Below, one piece after another: positions 1 to 8,121 of a DNA stretch of 12,615 bases. The translations under genes and the position numbers were made by a program. Under the pieces are notes generated by a model. The model was not told the origin of the DNA. It ran no database searches and was given only the letters and a program-made list of their open reading frames with translations. Position 1 is the first letter of the stretch; every line of letters starts with the position of its first letter. The stretch is from positions 1-12,615 of the forward strand of contig JADJTX010000051.1 of NCBI GenBank assembly GCA_016710985.1, read 5' to 3'. Source of the DNA: Ignavibacteria bacterium (lineage in GTDB: Bacteria; Bacteroidota; Ignavibacteria; Tepidaquicellales; Tepidaquicellaceae).

Positions 1-520
1 GAAATTAATAAAAGCTGAAATTTTTCTGTAAATGCACTATAAAATTTTGTAACAGGTTTTAAGGATCTTCGATGTTGTCCAGTAATAATATTTTAGAATA
101 ATATGAAACCTACCGTGTAGCCGTCGGCATAAATTTCTAAGAAGTTAAAAGAAGCATAAGAAATTACTTCTCAAGAATTCTCAAAGGCAAGAGTTTCTTC
201 GCGGGCTCGGGAGTAGCAAAATATTTGAACATCAATAAAGCAGAGTACTATAAATAAAGATCATACCTGCAATTAAAAAAGAAAACCCGGCTGGAATATC
301 ATTTAAAATCCCAAAAAATATAAGAGGTAACTGAAAGTATAATTATGATTTTCATGGGCTGTTCAGAATTAAGCGGGAGACTCAGCGGGGACAGGTAGCC
401 ACGGATGATGTTGCCCGCCTGATGTTCTATAGTTAAAGACGATGAGCTTTACGGGCCGAGGCTTCATCCATTAACCATAAGCAGCTGGTCAGTTCTGCGG
501 TTTATTGATCCAAAAAATTC
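1..520. other. Stretch without a supportable gene
   Basis: I find no open frame with a recognisable domain on either strand here. The first 350 bases are AT-rich; about 360-500 is more GC-rich, and short plus-strand pieces there look protein-like (for example VATDDVARLMFYS near 395-435), broken by stops. These could be remnants of a decayed or error-ridden mobile-element gene, but I cannot name a family. The stretch lies beyond the terminator of the cytochrome locus, so it probably belongs to a different unit. Confidence 0.4.
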
Positions 521-560
521 CTCTGTGAACCTCCGTGTTCTTTGTGCCTCAGTGGTAATT
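521..560. repeat. Degenerate 'CTCTGTG'-type intergenic repeat
   Basis: Four imperfect units (ctctgtgaac, ctccgtgttc, tttgtgcc, tcagtggt) follow each other, each built on a pyrimidine-rich start followed by GTG or GTGG. I recall very similar simple intergenic repeats between genes in many Bacteroidota-like and other genomes; their function is unknown. This copy lies in non-coding DNA about 60 bases beyond the terminator of the locus. Recognition is from memory, not from a search. Confidence 0.5.
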
Positions 561-616
561 TCTTAGTTCTGAGAATGACTCGAGCAGGTTGGTTCATTAA
601 GCTGATCAGAGGGACG

Positions 617-646
617 AAAAAAAAGCCGGTGTAAATAATCTACACC
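617..646 (-). terminator. Rho-independent terminator of the cytochrome locus
   Basis: On the minus strand a perfect 6-bp stem GGTGTA/TACACC with a 7-base loop (stem arms 641-646 and 628-633) is followed by GGC and a run of eight T (plus-strand A run 617-624). It lies about 48 bases past the inferred stop of the last cytochrome gene at 694. This is the right place and orientation to end transcription of the whole minus-strand cluster. Confidence 0.7.
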
Positions 647-693
647 AAACTTTTGTTATTATACTTCTCTTTCAAATTACATAATCATTTTGA

Positions 694-1585
694 TCATAAC
701 ACTTTATAATCAGGACGATAATTCACCTGACCGTTCATGCAGATCCTTATTGTAAATTACTCCCTGCGGTTATCCGCCGTTCCGTGACAAACATAACAAT
801 TCGTTATTTGCAGTCCTTCCCAGTGTGAATATAAACCGCCGGGTCTCGGATTCGGATTTCCTGTGACAGGATCCAACGTGACACCAGCCGCACTTCACGC
901 TGTTAGGATCTGTCCACACGAGCAGTGCGTTATTCGATCTCAAAATCGCCGTGACAATATACGTTTGAGCAGGTTGCTGTTTCCTGTTCCATACCGAGTA
1001 GGCGTAACTCCCCGAGTTGGTGTTTGTGCAGCGTACCGAAAACTATTTCAGCCATTCCGTCGGGATTATCACCTAGATGATTCGGTGAATTAAATCCGCC
1101 CTCCAATGAAGGTGACATTCATTACATCTCTACAGGGAGCTGAATGCTTCGTCGAATCAAGATGGTAAACGTGAACACCGTTACCCAATGTACTTATTTC
1201 TGCTTGAAACCATTGAGCGCGCTTGGAGGATTTGAATGTCCTGAAGCTCCGCCGTGGCAAAGGCGGCAATTCTGCGGCCCGCCGGATGATGTATGGCAGG
1301 TCAGGCAGCTTGATCCTGTTGTGCCTGCTTATAATCACCGCCGTGACAGGTTTTACATTGAGTAAGATTCCAGGCATTGGGCTTATCGCAAATATACTGT
1401 CGGTGAAAATCTGCAGAACTTTTGGAAGCCGCCGGTTAGTGTCAGCCCATCCCGGAGGGTGAATTCCAAGTTCAGGCGCAGGCGCAAGATTATTTTTTTT
1501 AACTTCGCTGCATCCGACATAACCAACGTGACGGCAATTGTAAAAAAGAACAGCAGATAAAAATACTGTCAGCTTTCATTCTCAT
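694..1585 (-). CDS. Heptaheme c-type cytochrome lipoprotein, CxxxxCH...CXXCH domain family (frameshifted)
   Basis: Inferred to be an exported, probably outer-membrane, multiheme electron carrier. After a short hydrophobic leader (FFTIAVTLV) comes the possible lipobox YVGC, then the segment GIHPPGWADT. Seven heme sites follow: CKTCH, CLTCH, CRLCH, CNECH, a CX4CH site CSNVYCH (951-971), CGWCH (878-892) and CYVCH (784-798). The CSNVYCH motif followed by a W...CXXCH site matches the Geobacter-type CxxxxCH...CXXCH family (TIGR01904), named from memory. The C-terminus, NGQVNYRPDYKVL before TGA at 694-696, is recovered only after a shift; a literal stop also exists at 757. Several frameshifts split the frame. 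The start is uncertain: ATG at 1585 or 1579, or ATG at 1614, which has AAGGAG five bases upstream. It is the last gene before the terminator. Confidence 0.75.
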
Positions 1586-2705
1586 TAGAAATTTATGTTA
1601 TTAGTTTTCCTCATTTGAACTCCTTTCCCGTTAATATTAGGATTTAGATGGCACCTGAACGCAACAAATCCCGACCCTGCTGCATCGTGACAGGACTGAC
1701 AAGATTCTATATCCCGCCGCGCAAGCCGCGAGTGAAGTCCGCCTCCGGAGCCCACGTCCATCGTTGCAAAGTTCGGCTGCTGATGGCTCGAAGGAGCAAT
1801 TCCCGTTACAGTATTCCCGCCGTTCTGAAGTGACACTAAGCGCAAAAGTCAACAGGACTGTGACAGGTATTACATTCAAAGCTTTCTGAATTTGCATAAG
1901 ACCGTGTGTATATAAATAATTTAAATTGTGAGCAGTTGTGAGATTTCTGCAGATCTCCCCTGTCCGTTCTTGAACCGTTGTCCTTCGTGTAGTAAGGAGC
2001 GTAGAAATTATCTTTAGTATTATTCCCGGTAAAATTCAACGGACTGTGGCACGCCCGGCAGAAGTTATCGCTGTGACATCATGCAGTTATTCTTCGAATT
2101 CACGCCTGCAGCCATTGTATGCTCATTCAGGAAATTCGTCTTAAGGTGAGTCTTAGGAGTTAGGTTTGTCAGGTTATTATGACAGGTCTCACAGTCGCTT
2201 GACGCTGTCTTGTTATCATGACACTTATAACAGCTTTCCATGTCCGGAAATCCTGCAGCGCTCTCCTTAGAAAATTTTGCAGCATCCAGACCTTTTATGA
2301 CAATCTACGCATTTCTGATCTTTGGCATGATCCTTGTGAGAAAAGTTAAGCTCTCTGTCTGAAGATTTAAGTTTTTTGAAAACATTGTCATAGTGGCAAA
2401 GTTTACACTCCTTTGTATCCCTTTACATCATGACAGCTTTCGCAGTCTTTCTTTTTCGGATTAAGGTTGTCTGATGATAAATTGGAAGTAAGAGCTTTGG
2501 TATGACAGTCCTCGCATTTTACCTCAGCATCTACTGTATGGACCTTGTGGTTAAATTTTATAATGGGACTGTTATCATAGACCGCTTCAGTCCCGCTGTC
2601 CTTTCCTTTTTAACATATTCGCTTTTTCTTTTGACAGATAAGCAGTAGTAGTAAGAAACAAAACTACACGCATAAAAACAGAAGATAGTACTTTGGAATT
2701 TTCAT
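1585..2705 (-). CDS. Dodecaheme c-type cytochrome, periplasmic or outer-membrane (frameshifted)
   Basis: Exported multiheme cytochrome, probably an electron-transfer partner of the upstream barrel protein. The start ATG at 2705 opens the leader MKIPKYYLLFLCV, which runs into a hydrophobic stretch after a shift. Twelve heme sites can be read across frames: CEDCH, CESCH, CKLCH, CVDCH, CYKCH, CETCH, a damaged CMxCH, CRACH, CNTCH, CAxCH, CQSCH and CVRCH. Paired His segments such as FNHKVH and FSHKDH precede heme sites and may give distal ligands, as in cytochrome c3/c7-like modules. At least six indels break it, and an in-frame TAG (1836-1838) falls inside the tenth heme site. It starts 22 bases after the barrel gene and its stop (TAATG) overlaps the next start, consistent with one operon. 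No orthologue is recognised. Confidence 0.75.
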
Positions 2706-2726
2706 AATAATAAAATTTTAATGATC

Positions 2727-4030
2727 TTATAATTTACTGAACAGTCTGTATGTTACCCCGATCATAAATCTTGAATCAGTCTTGTATATCATGTTTGTCA
2801 GAAGCTGTCCCTGAGCATCCACGCTGAATTGCGGCGAAGGCCTATAAGTAATTCCAAGCATGCCGCTGAACTGATCTTCTCTTGAAGATGAGTAATTACC
2901 GAGACTGTAATTTGAATAATTCAAAGTGAGATTTCCTGACAGCTTAGAGCGGACAAGTTCTTTGTAAATATATCCCGTAGCTCCGTTTGATTCGCCCGCA
3001 TATCCTGAATAGCCTGTATAATAAATTCCGTACCAGGAGTTTTTAAACCCGGCCTGATATTCAAGTGAATTATCATCTATATAGATCAGATCAGCTATTG
3101 AAGCAAATAAATTGATCCCGTTTTTTTAAAGTGTAATCCATGCTTCCTTCAACCCGCTGATAGTGTGACAGAGGCCAGAACTGAGCCATTGTCCAGAAGG
3201 TAGTATTGTATGTCAGCTGCGCTCCCCTGTATTCGTAATCAGCAGATATCCTGAAATTCTTTATCGGGTAGCTTATGTTGAATTCCGCTTGATAGAATTT
3301 ACTGAGATAAATATCATAATATGCTTTTCCAAAGATAGTATAATTTTGTTTACCTGTATAGCTTACATTAAATCCTGTCAGCTGCTGATCTCTTGAGTCA
3401 GTTACAATCAACTCGTTAGTTGTATTGTATTCATTGTCAATTCTCGGCGCGTAATAAGGATCATATTTTTTTCTCTTCAGATAATAGCTGAGGGAAGCTG
3501 TCAGACCCTGATCTCCGTAATAATAGAATGTCGAACCGAAGATAAAATTGTTATTGAATTCAGAATAGCCGGTAAAATTATAATCACCCGGAGTCAGCGC
3601 AACTCCGAAGACGCTGATCTGATACTGTTTATTCATCCCGGCTTTATATCTTAAATTCAACCCGTCAACCGATCCGTTTTACGCCCGCAAAGACATATTG
3701 TCGACCGATTCTGTACGTCAAGCGCATTCCACAGATTGGTTCCTTTTATGTATAAATTATAAAAAAGAATAATCAAATCCATACCTGATTTATTAACGAT
3801 ATCTTCCTGTGTAAGAAGCGAAGTATTGAAGCTCCATTTCTTACTCTTATCATTGACACCAATCAGCAGATTCTGATATCCTTTTAAGTGAGAAGTTTCA
3901 AAGTCGGGGTTTGTACTGTCAGCTCTTTCCCAGGAATAAAAATAAGTGTTTAACCTGAGATTCATAATCTGAGCGTTTATTAAAGAAGATGTGAAGAGAA
4001 AACGAAAATTAACTTATAAAAATATTTCAT
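2727..4030 (-). CDS. Outer-membrane beta-barrel (porin-like) protein (frameshifted)
   Basis: About 430 residues. The start at ATG 4030 gives MKYFYKLIFVF, and after one shift the leader ends SSLINAQ, a good signal-peptidase site, followed by MNLRLNTYFYSWERADS. The mature part is a series of alternating hydrophobic/polar strands rich in Tyr, Phe, Asn and Gly (for example FIFGSTFYYYGDQ, YTIFGKAYYDIYL, FMIGVTYRLFSKL at the C-terminus), typical of a transmembrane barrel. A segment reading DVRIGRQYVFAGV then GSVDGLNLRYKAG is recovered across shifts near 3660-3715; it resembles the plug-like 'GRQ...DG' region of porin-type proteins. Another shift sits at a run of seven T (3121-3127). It lies between periplasmic tetraheme and larger exported cytochromes, which suggests a porin sheath for transmembrane electron transfer; an ordinary porin is the alternative. 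Its start overlaps the preceding stop by 17 bases. Confidence 0.75.
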
Positions 4031-4592
4031 AATTACTCGGTTTAAATTTGTTATGTGCAATCATTTGCCATAAAGCTTCATAATCAAAAGGAATGTATGT
4101 AGGACTTTCCCGGATTATGACAATTAATGCACCATTCTCTTTTTCTGTATGAATTATTAGTCCTTTGCTTACTGATTTAACGCTGTCTTTCATGCACACT
4201 TAGTTTTTTATATCCTGGAGCCGGGTCCGTGACAGCTTTCACACTGCACTCCCTGACTCACTTCAAAAGTTGAGAGAAGCTCACTCTGATCAAAATCCTT
4301 CCGAGTACATGGCATTTTATACACCGCTTTGTTTCAGATGCAGATGTTTTATATCCGAGTGACTTTGCAATACTGTCCGCAGCCGCAGTCTGAAGTGTAA
4401 GAAAAGCCACGGAGTGTTTTGAGCTTTGACCCTCATATTGATTTCCTGCTGTTCAGTACTGTGACAGGAATTTACACACGTGTTTACGCCGACATATTTA
4501 TACTTTGACTGAGATAAGTTGTAATCTGTTATTACTAAAATAACAGTGATTACAAATCCAACATTCAGAATAATAAACAATATGTCTTTCAT
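4014..4592 (-). CDS. Tetraheme cytochrome c554-like protein, paralogue A (frameshifted)
   Basis: Third and most divergent of three tandem paralogues. The N-terminal hydrophobic segment (ILFIILNVGFVITVILVI) is a signal or anchor, followed by YVGVNTCVNSCH, the first heme site with CX3CH spacing (4461-4478). Across frameshifts I read CIKCH (4309-4323), CESCH (4229-4243) and CINCH (4117-4131), then ESPTYIPFDYEALWQ near the C-terminus. The order YVG-C..CH, SKH, ETxxCxKCH, GVQCESCHGPG, HTEK..CxxCH matches the cytochrome c554 family (Pfam Cytochrome_C554, by memory). It lacks the KHPKP tail of its two sisters and ends SNYEIFL. Likely a periplasmic electron shuttle feeding the barrel-associated cytochromes encoded next. 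Confidence 0.75.
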
Positions 4593-4689
4593 AGCAGCAA
4601 TGATAAATTCTTTATAAAAATCTTCACGTCAACAAATCTTTTCCGAACATTTATTACCGCATCGTTCAGGGCTGTTAAAAAACTCTCCT

Positions 4690-4716
4690 CTTTCCCAAGT
4701 CTCCTGCCTGGGAAAG
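4690..4716 (-). other. Intercistronic hairpin between tetraheme paralogues B and A
   Basis: A perfect 8-bp inverted repeat (CTTTCCCA 4690-4697 and TGGGAAAG 4709-4716) encloses an 11-base loop. On the minus strand it is followed by AGGAGAG and then six T at about 4677-4682. It lies 49 bases past the stop of paralogue B, in a 172-base gap that is large for this operon. The spacer between stem and T run makes it a poor classical terminator. An attenuator, an mRNA-stabilising stem or a dispersed repeat are all possible. Confidence 0.45.
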
Positions 4717-4764
4717 TCCAATTACGTTTAAATTTTCTTACCAGGAAAATAAACTTAAAATAAT

Positions 4765-5328
4765 TTATTCTTCTTTAGCCGGTTTAGGATGCTTTATTTT
4801 ATCCCACATTGTATCATAATCAAAGGATACAAAAGTCGGACTTTCTGAATTATGACATCCTGTACAGAAAGCAGCTTTTTCAGTATGAATGATCAGACCT
4901 GCATCCATTGCTTTTGCTTGTCTTTCATGATCGAAAGCTTTTGTATTCAGATCCTGCACCATGACAGGTTTCGCACTGCACACCCTGCTCATGTCAAATG
5001 TTTCTTCTATCTTGCCCGGATCTGCATCTGTTATTGTATGGCACTTAAGACATTCCTGAGTCTCAACTGCCGGAGTTGAAGAACCTCTGGCTGTTGCAAT
5101 ACTGTCTGCCCTGGCTGATTGCAGAACAGTATATGCTTCTGAATGCTTTGAGTTCTGCCAGATGGAAAGCTGACTTCCCTGAGACTCTGTCTTATGACAT
5201 GCTCCGACGCACGTATTTACTCCTACGTATTTTGCTTCCGACTGCGAGTTTGTAGTCGAATAATTAACGACAATTATAGTCACAGCTGTAAATATGACTG
5301 CTGTCAGAATAATGATTTTCTTTTTCAT
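4765..5328 (-). CDS. Tetraheme cytochrome c554-like protein, paralogue B
   Basis: About 187 residues in one open frame, with local shifts around the third heme. The signal peptide is MKKKIIILTAVIFTAVTIIV, with the mature part near SQSEAKYVG. Heme sites: CVGACH with CX3CH spacing (5194-5211, residues about 41-46), CLKCH, CETCH (present in the DNA near 4960-4975 but in a shifted frame, so the literal translation reads VCSAKPVMVQD), and CTGCH. The end IKHPKPAKEE matches paralogue C. By analogy with cytochrome c554 family proteins it should be a soluble or loosely anchored periplasmic electron carrier. It follows paralogue C by 88 bases with no clear Shine-Dalgarno sequence, as is usual in Bacteroidota-like genomes. 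Confidence 0.85.
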   Translation of the reverse strand: MKKKIIILTAVIFTAVTIIVVNYSTTNSQSEAKYVGVNTCVGACHKTESQGSQLSIWQNSKHSEAYTVLQSARADSIATARGSSTPAVETQECLKCHTITDADPGKIEETFDMSRVCSAKPVMVQDLNTKAFDHERQAKAMDAGLIIHTEKAAFCTGCHNSESPTFVSFDYDTMWDKIKHPKPAKEE

Positions 5329-5416
5329 AATGAATGTTATTTATATTTATAAAAGATTTATTTTAAAATTATAATTTTATATAACTGACTAATATCAATT
5401 TGAACTATTTCGTCAT

Positions 5417-5981
5417 CTACTCTTTAACCGGCTTTGGATGTTTTATTTTTTCCCAATAAGTTTCATAAAAAAATCCGGTGAATGTCGGGCTTTCTGCATT
5501 ATGACATTTAATGCAAAAAAGTTCTTTCTCAGTATGAAAGATCAATCCATTCTCTGTCGCCTTAGCTCTGTCTTTCATGATTGAAATCTTTTTATATTCA
5601 GAACCGGGTCCATGACATGATTCACACTGTACGCCCTCAGTTTTATCGAACGTATCCTCGACATTTCCGGCATCAGCAGCAACAAGAGAGTGACATTTAA
5701 GGCATTCCGGTGTTTCTGCCGCAGCAGTCGTAAATCCTTTGGCTGTAGCTATGCTGTCCGCATAGGTAGTCTGCAGAGTTAAATATGCCTGTGAATGTTT
5801 CGAGTTTTGCCAGATAGAGAGCTGACTTCCCTGAGATTCGGTCTTATGGCACGCACCAACACAAGATGTCACTCCCAACATATTTCGCTTCCGACTGGGA
5901 GTATGTTTTCGTAAAATTACTCATCATTATAATGACAGGAGTAATAAAAATTAAAAGAAGGATGATGATTTTCTTTTTCAT
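5417..5981 (-). CDS. Tetraheme cytochrome c554-like protein, paralogue C
   Basis: The first of the three paralogues to be transcribed. The true start is ATG at 5981 (MKKKIIILLLIFITPVIIMM signal segment); a one-base insertion near 5878, in the codons for YVGV, puts the leader out of frame with the rest. Heme sites: CVGACH (CX3CH, 5846-5863), CLKCH, CESCH inside GVQCESCHGPGSEYK, and CIKCH followed by NAESPTF; the end is KIKHPKPVKE. The shared segment ACHKTESQGSQLSIWQNSKH is nearly identical in B and C, which points to recent duplication. Probable periplasmic electron carrier between the inner-membrane modules and the outer-membrane complex. 76 bases separate it from the 18-heme gene upstream. 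Confidence 0.87.
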
Positions 5982-6057
5982 ACTCTTAATTTTATATTTA
6001 CAAATTCGTTTAAAAAAGCTGAATAAAAAAATAGACTATTTAATATTCAAATGTTAT

Positions 6058-8100
6058 TTATTTTGACATCTCCTTTAACTTTTTCTTCTTCTCTGACAGT
6101 AATGAGCTTAATAGGTCGTAATTATGTACATATATGCTCTGATGTGAATTAATATCGGAAACAATTCTTTTAATGTCTTTCAGTTCATTCTGCTGATCAT
6201 CACTAAGCGAAGAAGTATTAACTCCTTTGATCAGTTCACTTACTTCTGCAGATAATTTTCTAACATCTTCTTTCCATTCTCCCATCATTTCATCGTATCC
6301 GGCATCGTGACATTTTGAACAAATTTGATTGTCAGGCTTTATAACTTTGTCCGAGGAAACGTGACAGTCGATGCATAGTGATCCTCCGGTTTTCATAAAA
6401 TCGGGCTGATTTTTATTCATATAGTTTCCGTCATAAACCTTACTCTGGAATGAATGACATTTTTCACAGCTTTCGTTGTTCTTGTTTTGTGAATGATGAC
6501 AGCTGTTACAGCTTTCCTTGCTCATTGTAAGTTCACCGTGCTTATTTACATTTGAATGACATCTCGCACAGGCAACCTTGTTCTCGACTATATGCTTGTT
6601 ATGTGAAAAATCCATGCCGAATTTTTTAACGGATATTTCCTGTATTCCCGAATGACACCTGTAACATTCATTTGGAATTACATCCGAGCTGGATTTGAAA
6701 TCCGGTAATTTTGCAGAAGCCCCTATCACGCTTACAGCTTTTTTCATAAGCTCATAGCTTGCAACGAGAAGCTTGTCAGAAAACTGAACATTGTGAACGC
6801 TCTTGCCTACTTCTACAAGTCTGAAGTTATGACTGGCTTCCTCCATGTATTTTACTGCTTCTTCCTTATTCGAACTCTTTGAATTCCGGATCTGAGGATT
6901 TACCGCGTTATAAATTGTTTGATGATATTAAGTCTCTTAATGGATGTTGCTTCCCATTCTTTAAGCAGATTGTCATATCCCGGTCCGTGGCATTTTTCAC
7001 AGGAGCCTCCTTTGCTTTGGAAGTATTAATATCCATCTTATCCATTTCATGAAATATGTGACATCCTTTACAGTTGATGCCGCTCATGAACATTGAGCTC
7101 GGTGATTTTTCCACATTGAATCCGTTCTCCCGCTGAACAGGCTGACCTGTGATGTGGCGTTTGAGTGACAGCTGTTGCAGTCCGGACTTGCATTAGGGTC
7201 GATCTTTTGAATTTTATGTTCTATCTGTGAATGACAGTTAGAGCAATCCAAACTGTGCTTGCTGATATGTGTACTGTGAATAAGACCAACGTCATCATAC
7301 TTGTCTAATCTTTCTGTTTCAAAATGACACTGGAAGCATCTTTCTTTTCCAACGTTACCGGTTCCTTCGACTACTACTGTGGCATCCGGCGCATTCAATA
7401 TTATTATCAACTACTGAAACGTGATTGTATCTCAGATTGGTAAGCTGTTCTTTTGATTTATTCTTAAACTGGTGACAGGTGTTACAGTCTGAAAGCTTGT
7501 CAAATTTGTGATCAGGATCATTGGACTTTTTAAAATGGCAGTTAGTACAAGTGGAAACTGTAACTTCCATATGTGTCCCTGCACTATCTGAGAATGACAG
7601 CTGACACATTTTAACGTCTTACCTCTCTTCTGTTCCGATAAATGATGTTTATGGCTGAAAGCAATTCCTTTAAATTCATAAGTAGAATCATTCAATGACT
7701 GTTTCTCGTGACAGCCGGCGCGTGCGCAGGTATTATCCGGAATTTCCGCAACGGGTTTTCGTTTTTTGTAAGTTAAGGAAACATAACTAACTATCTGAAC
7801 CAGTCCGTTGAGTTTACCTTTTATAGTTCCTGTCAGGCCGGGTTCAAAGTGACATTCCACACAATCAACTTTATTATGTGCGGAAGTTTTCCAGCTCTGA
7901 TAAAATGTTTCCATATAATGACAGGTCGGGCAAAATGAAGGACGTGATGTATATTCCGCCGCTATTGCAAAAAGCACAAGAAATGTACCCAGATAAATTC
8001 CTGATAAAAGAAAAATCTTTCCATCCTCTTACATTCTTAAAAAACCTTTTTGCTTTAACAGGTTTTTTTGTGACTTCGTCCTTTTCTTTTCCTCGTCCAT
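6058..8100 (-). CDS. Membrane-anchored 18-heme cytochrome with NapC/NrfH-type head (frameshifted)
   Basis: About 680 residues when read through roughly six shifts. The start ATG at 8100 gives MDEEKKRTKSQKNLL, then one transmembrane helix (IFLLSGIYLGTFLVLFAIA). The head reads FCPTCHYMETFYQSW and VDCVECHFEPG: the CXXCHxM pattern and the second site match NapC/NirT/NrfH quinol dehydrogenases, where the Met can ligate heme 1. The third site is CX4CH (CARAGCH, 7708-7728). Fifteen CXXCH sites follow: CVSCH, CTNCH, CNTCH, CAGCH, CFQCH, CSNCH, CNSCH, CKGCH, CEKCH, CYRCH, CARCH, CNSCH, CEKCH, CIDCH and CSKCH. Repeated units of FSH..H...CxxCHS...CxxCH suggest c7-like modules. The last ~90 residues lack hemes and are rich in Lys/Glu/Ser, probably helical. 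Expected role: oxidise menaquinol and pass electrons along a periplasmic heme wire. It starts 21 bases after the cytochrome b gene. Confidence 0.85.
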
Positions 8101-8121
8101 AATATTAATTTATTACTTTTT

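Noticed and set aside
863..1462. Overlapping plus-strand open frames (863-1093, 1144-1365, 1223-1462)
   Set aside because: They lie antisense to the 7-heme lipoprotein, show no domain or leader, and exist because complements of heme codons give few stops.
694..2705. Interpretation of the 7-heme and 12-heme genes as true pseudogenes
   Set aside because: Cysteines and histidines of every heme site are kept across shifts, and genes elsewhere in the window, including the regulator, carry the same kind of indels. Sequencing error explains this more simply, though it is not proven.
4060..4074. A second sigma-54-like match (TGGCAAATGATTGCA on the minus strand)
   Set aside because: The GG-GC spacing is nine rather than ten and it lies inside the coding sequence of tetraheme paralogue A.
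4852..5079. Plus-strand frame with many Cys residues
   Set aside because: It is the complement of tetraheme paralogue B; the Cys and His content is a mirror of that gene and no motif is present.
6020..6045. AT-only inverted repeat with a T run after the 18-heme gene as a terminator
   Set aside because: The stem is about five A/T pairs, too weak to support a terminator call, and the genes on both sides appear to be one operon.
7878..8102. Plus-strand frame of 74 residues
   Set aside because: It is antisense to the N-terminal helix and first heme of the 18-heme cytochrome, whose transmembrane and CPTCHYM sequences are far more convincing.
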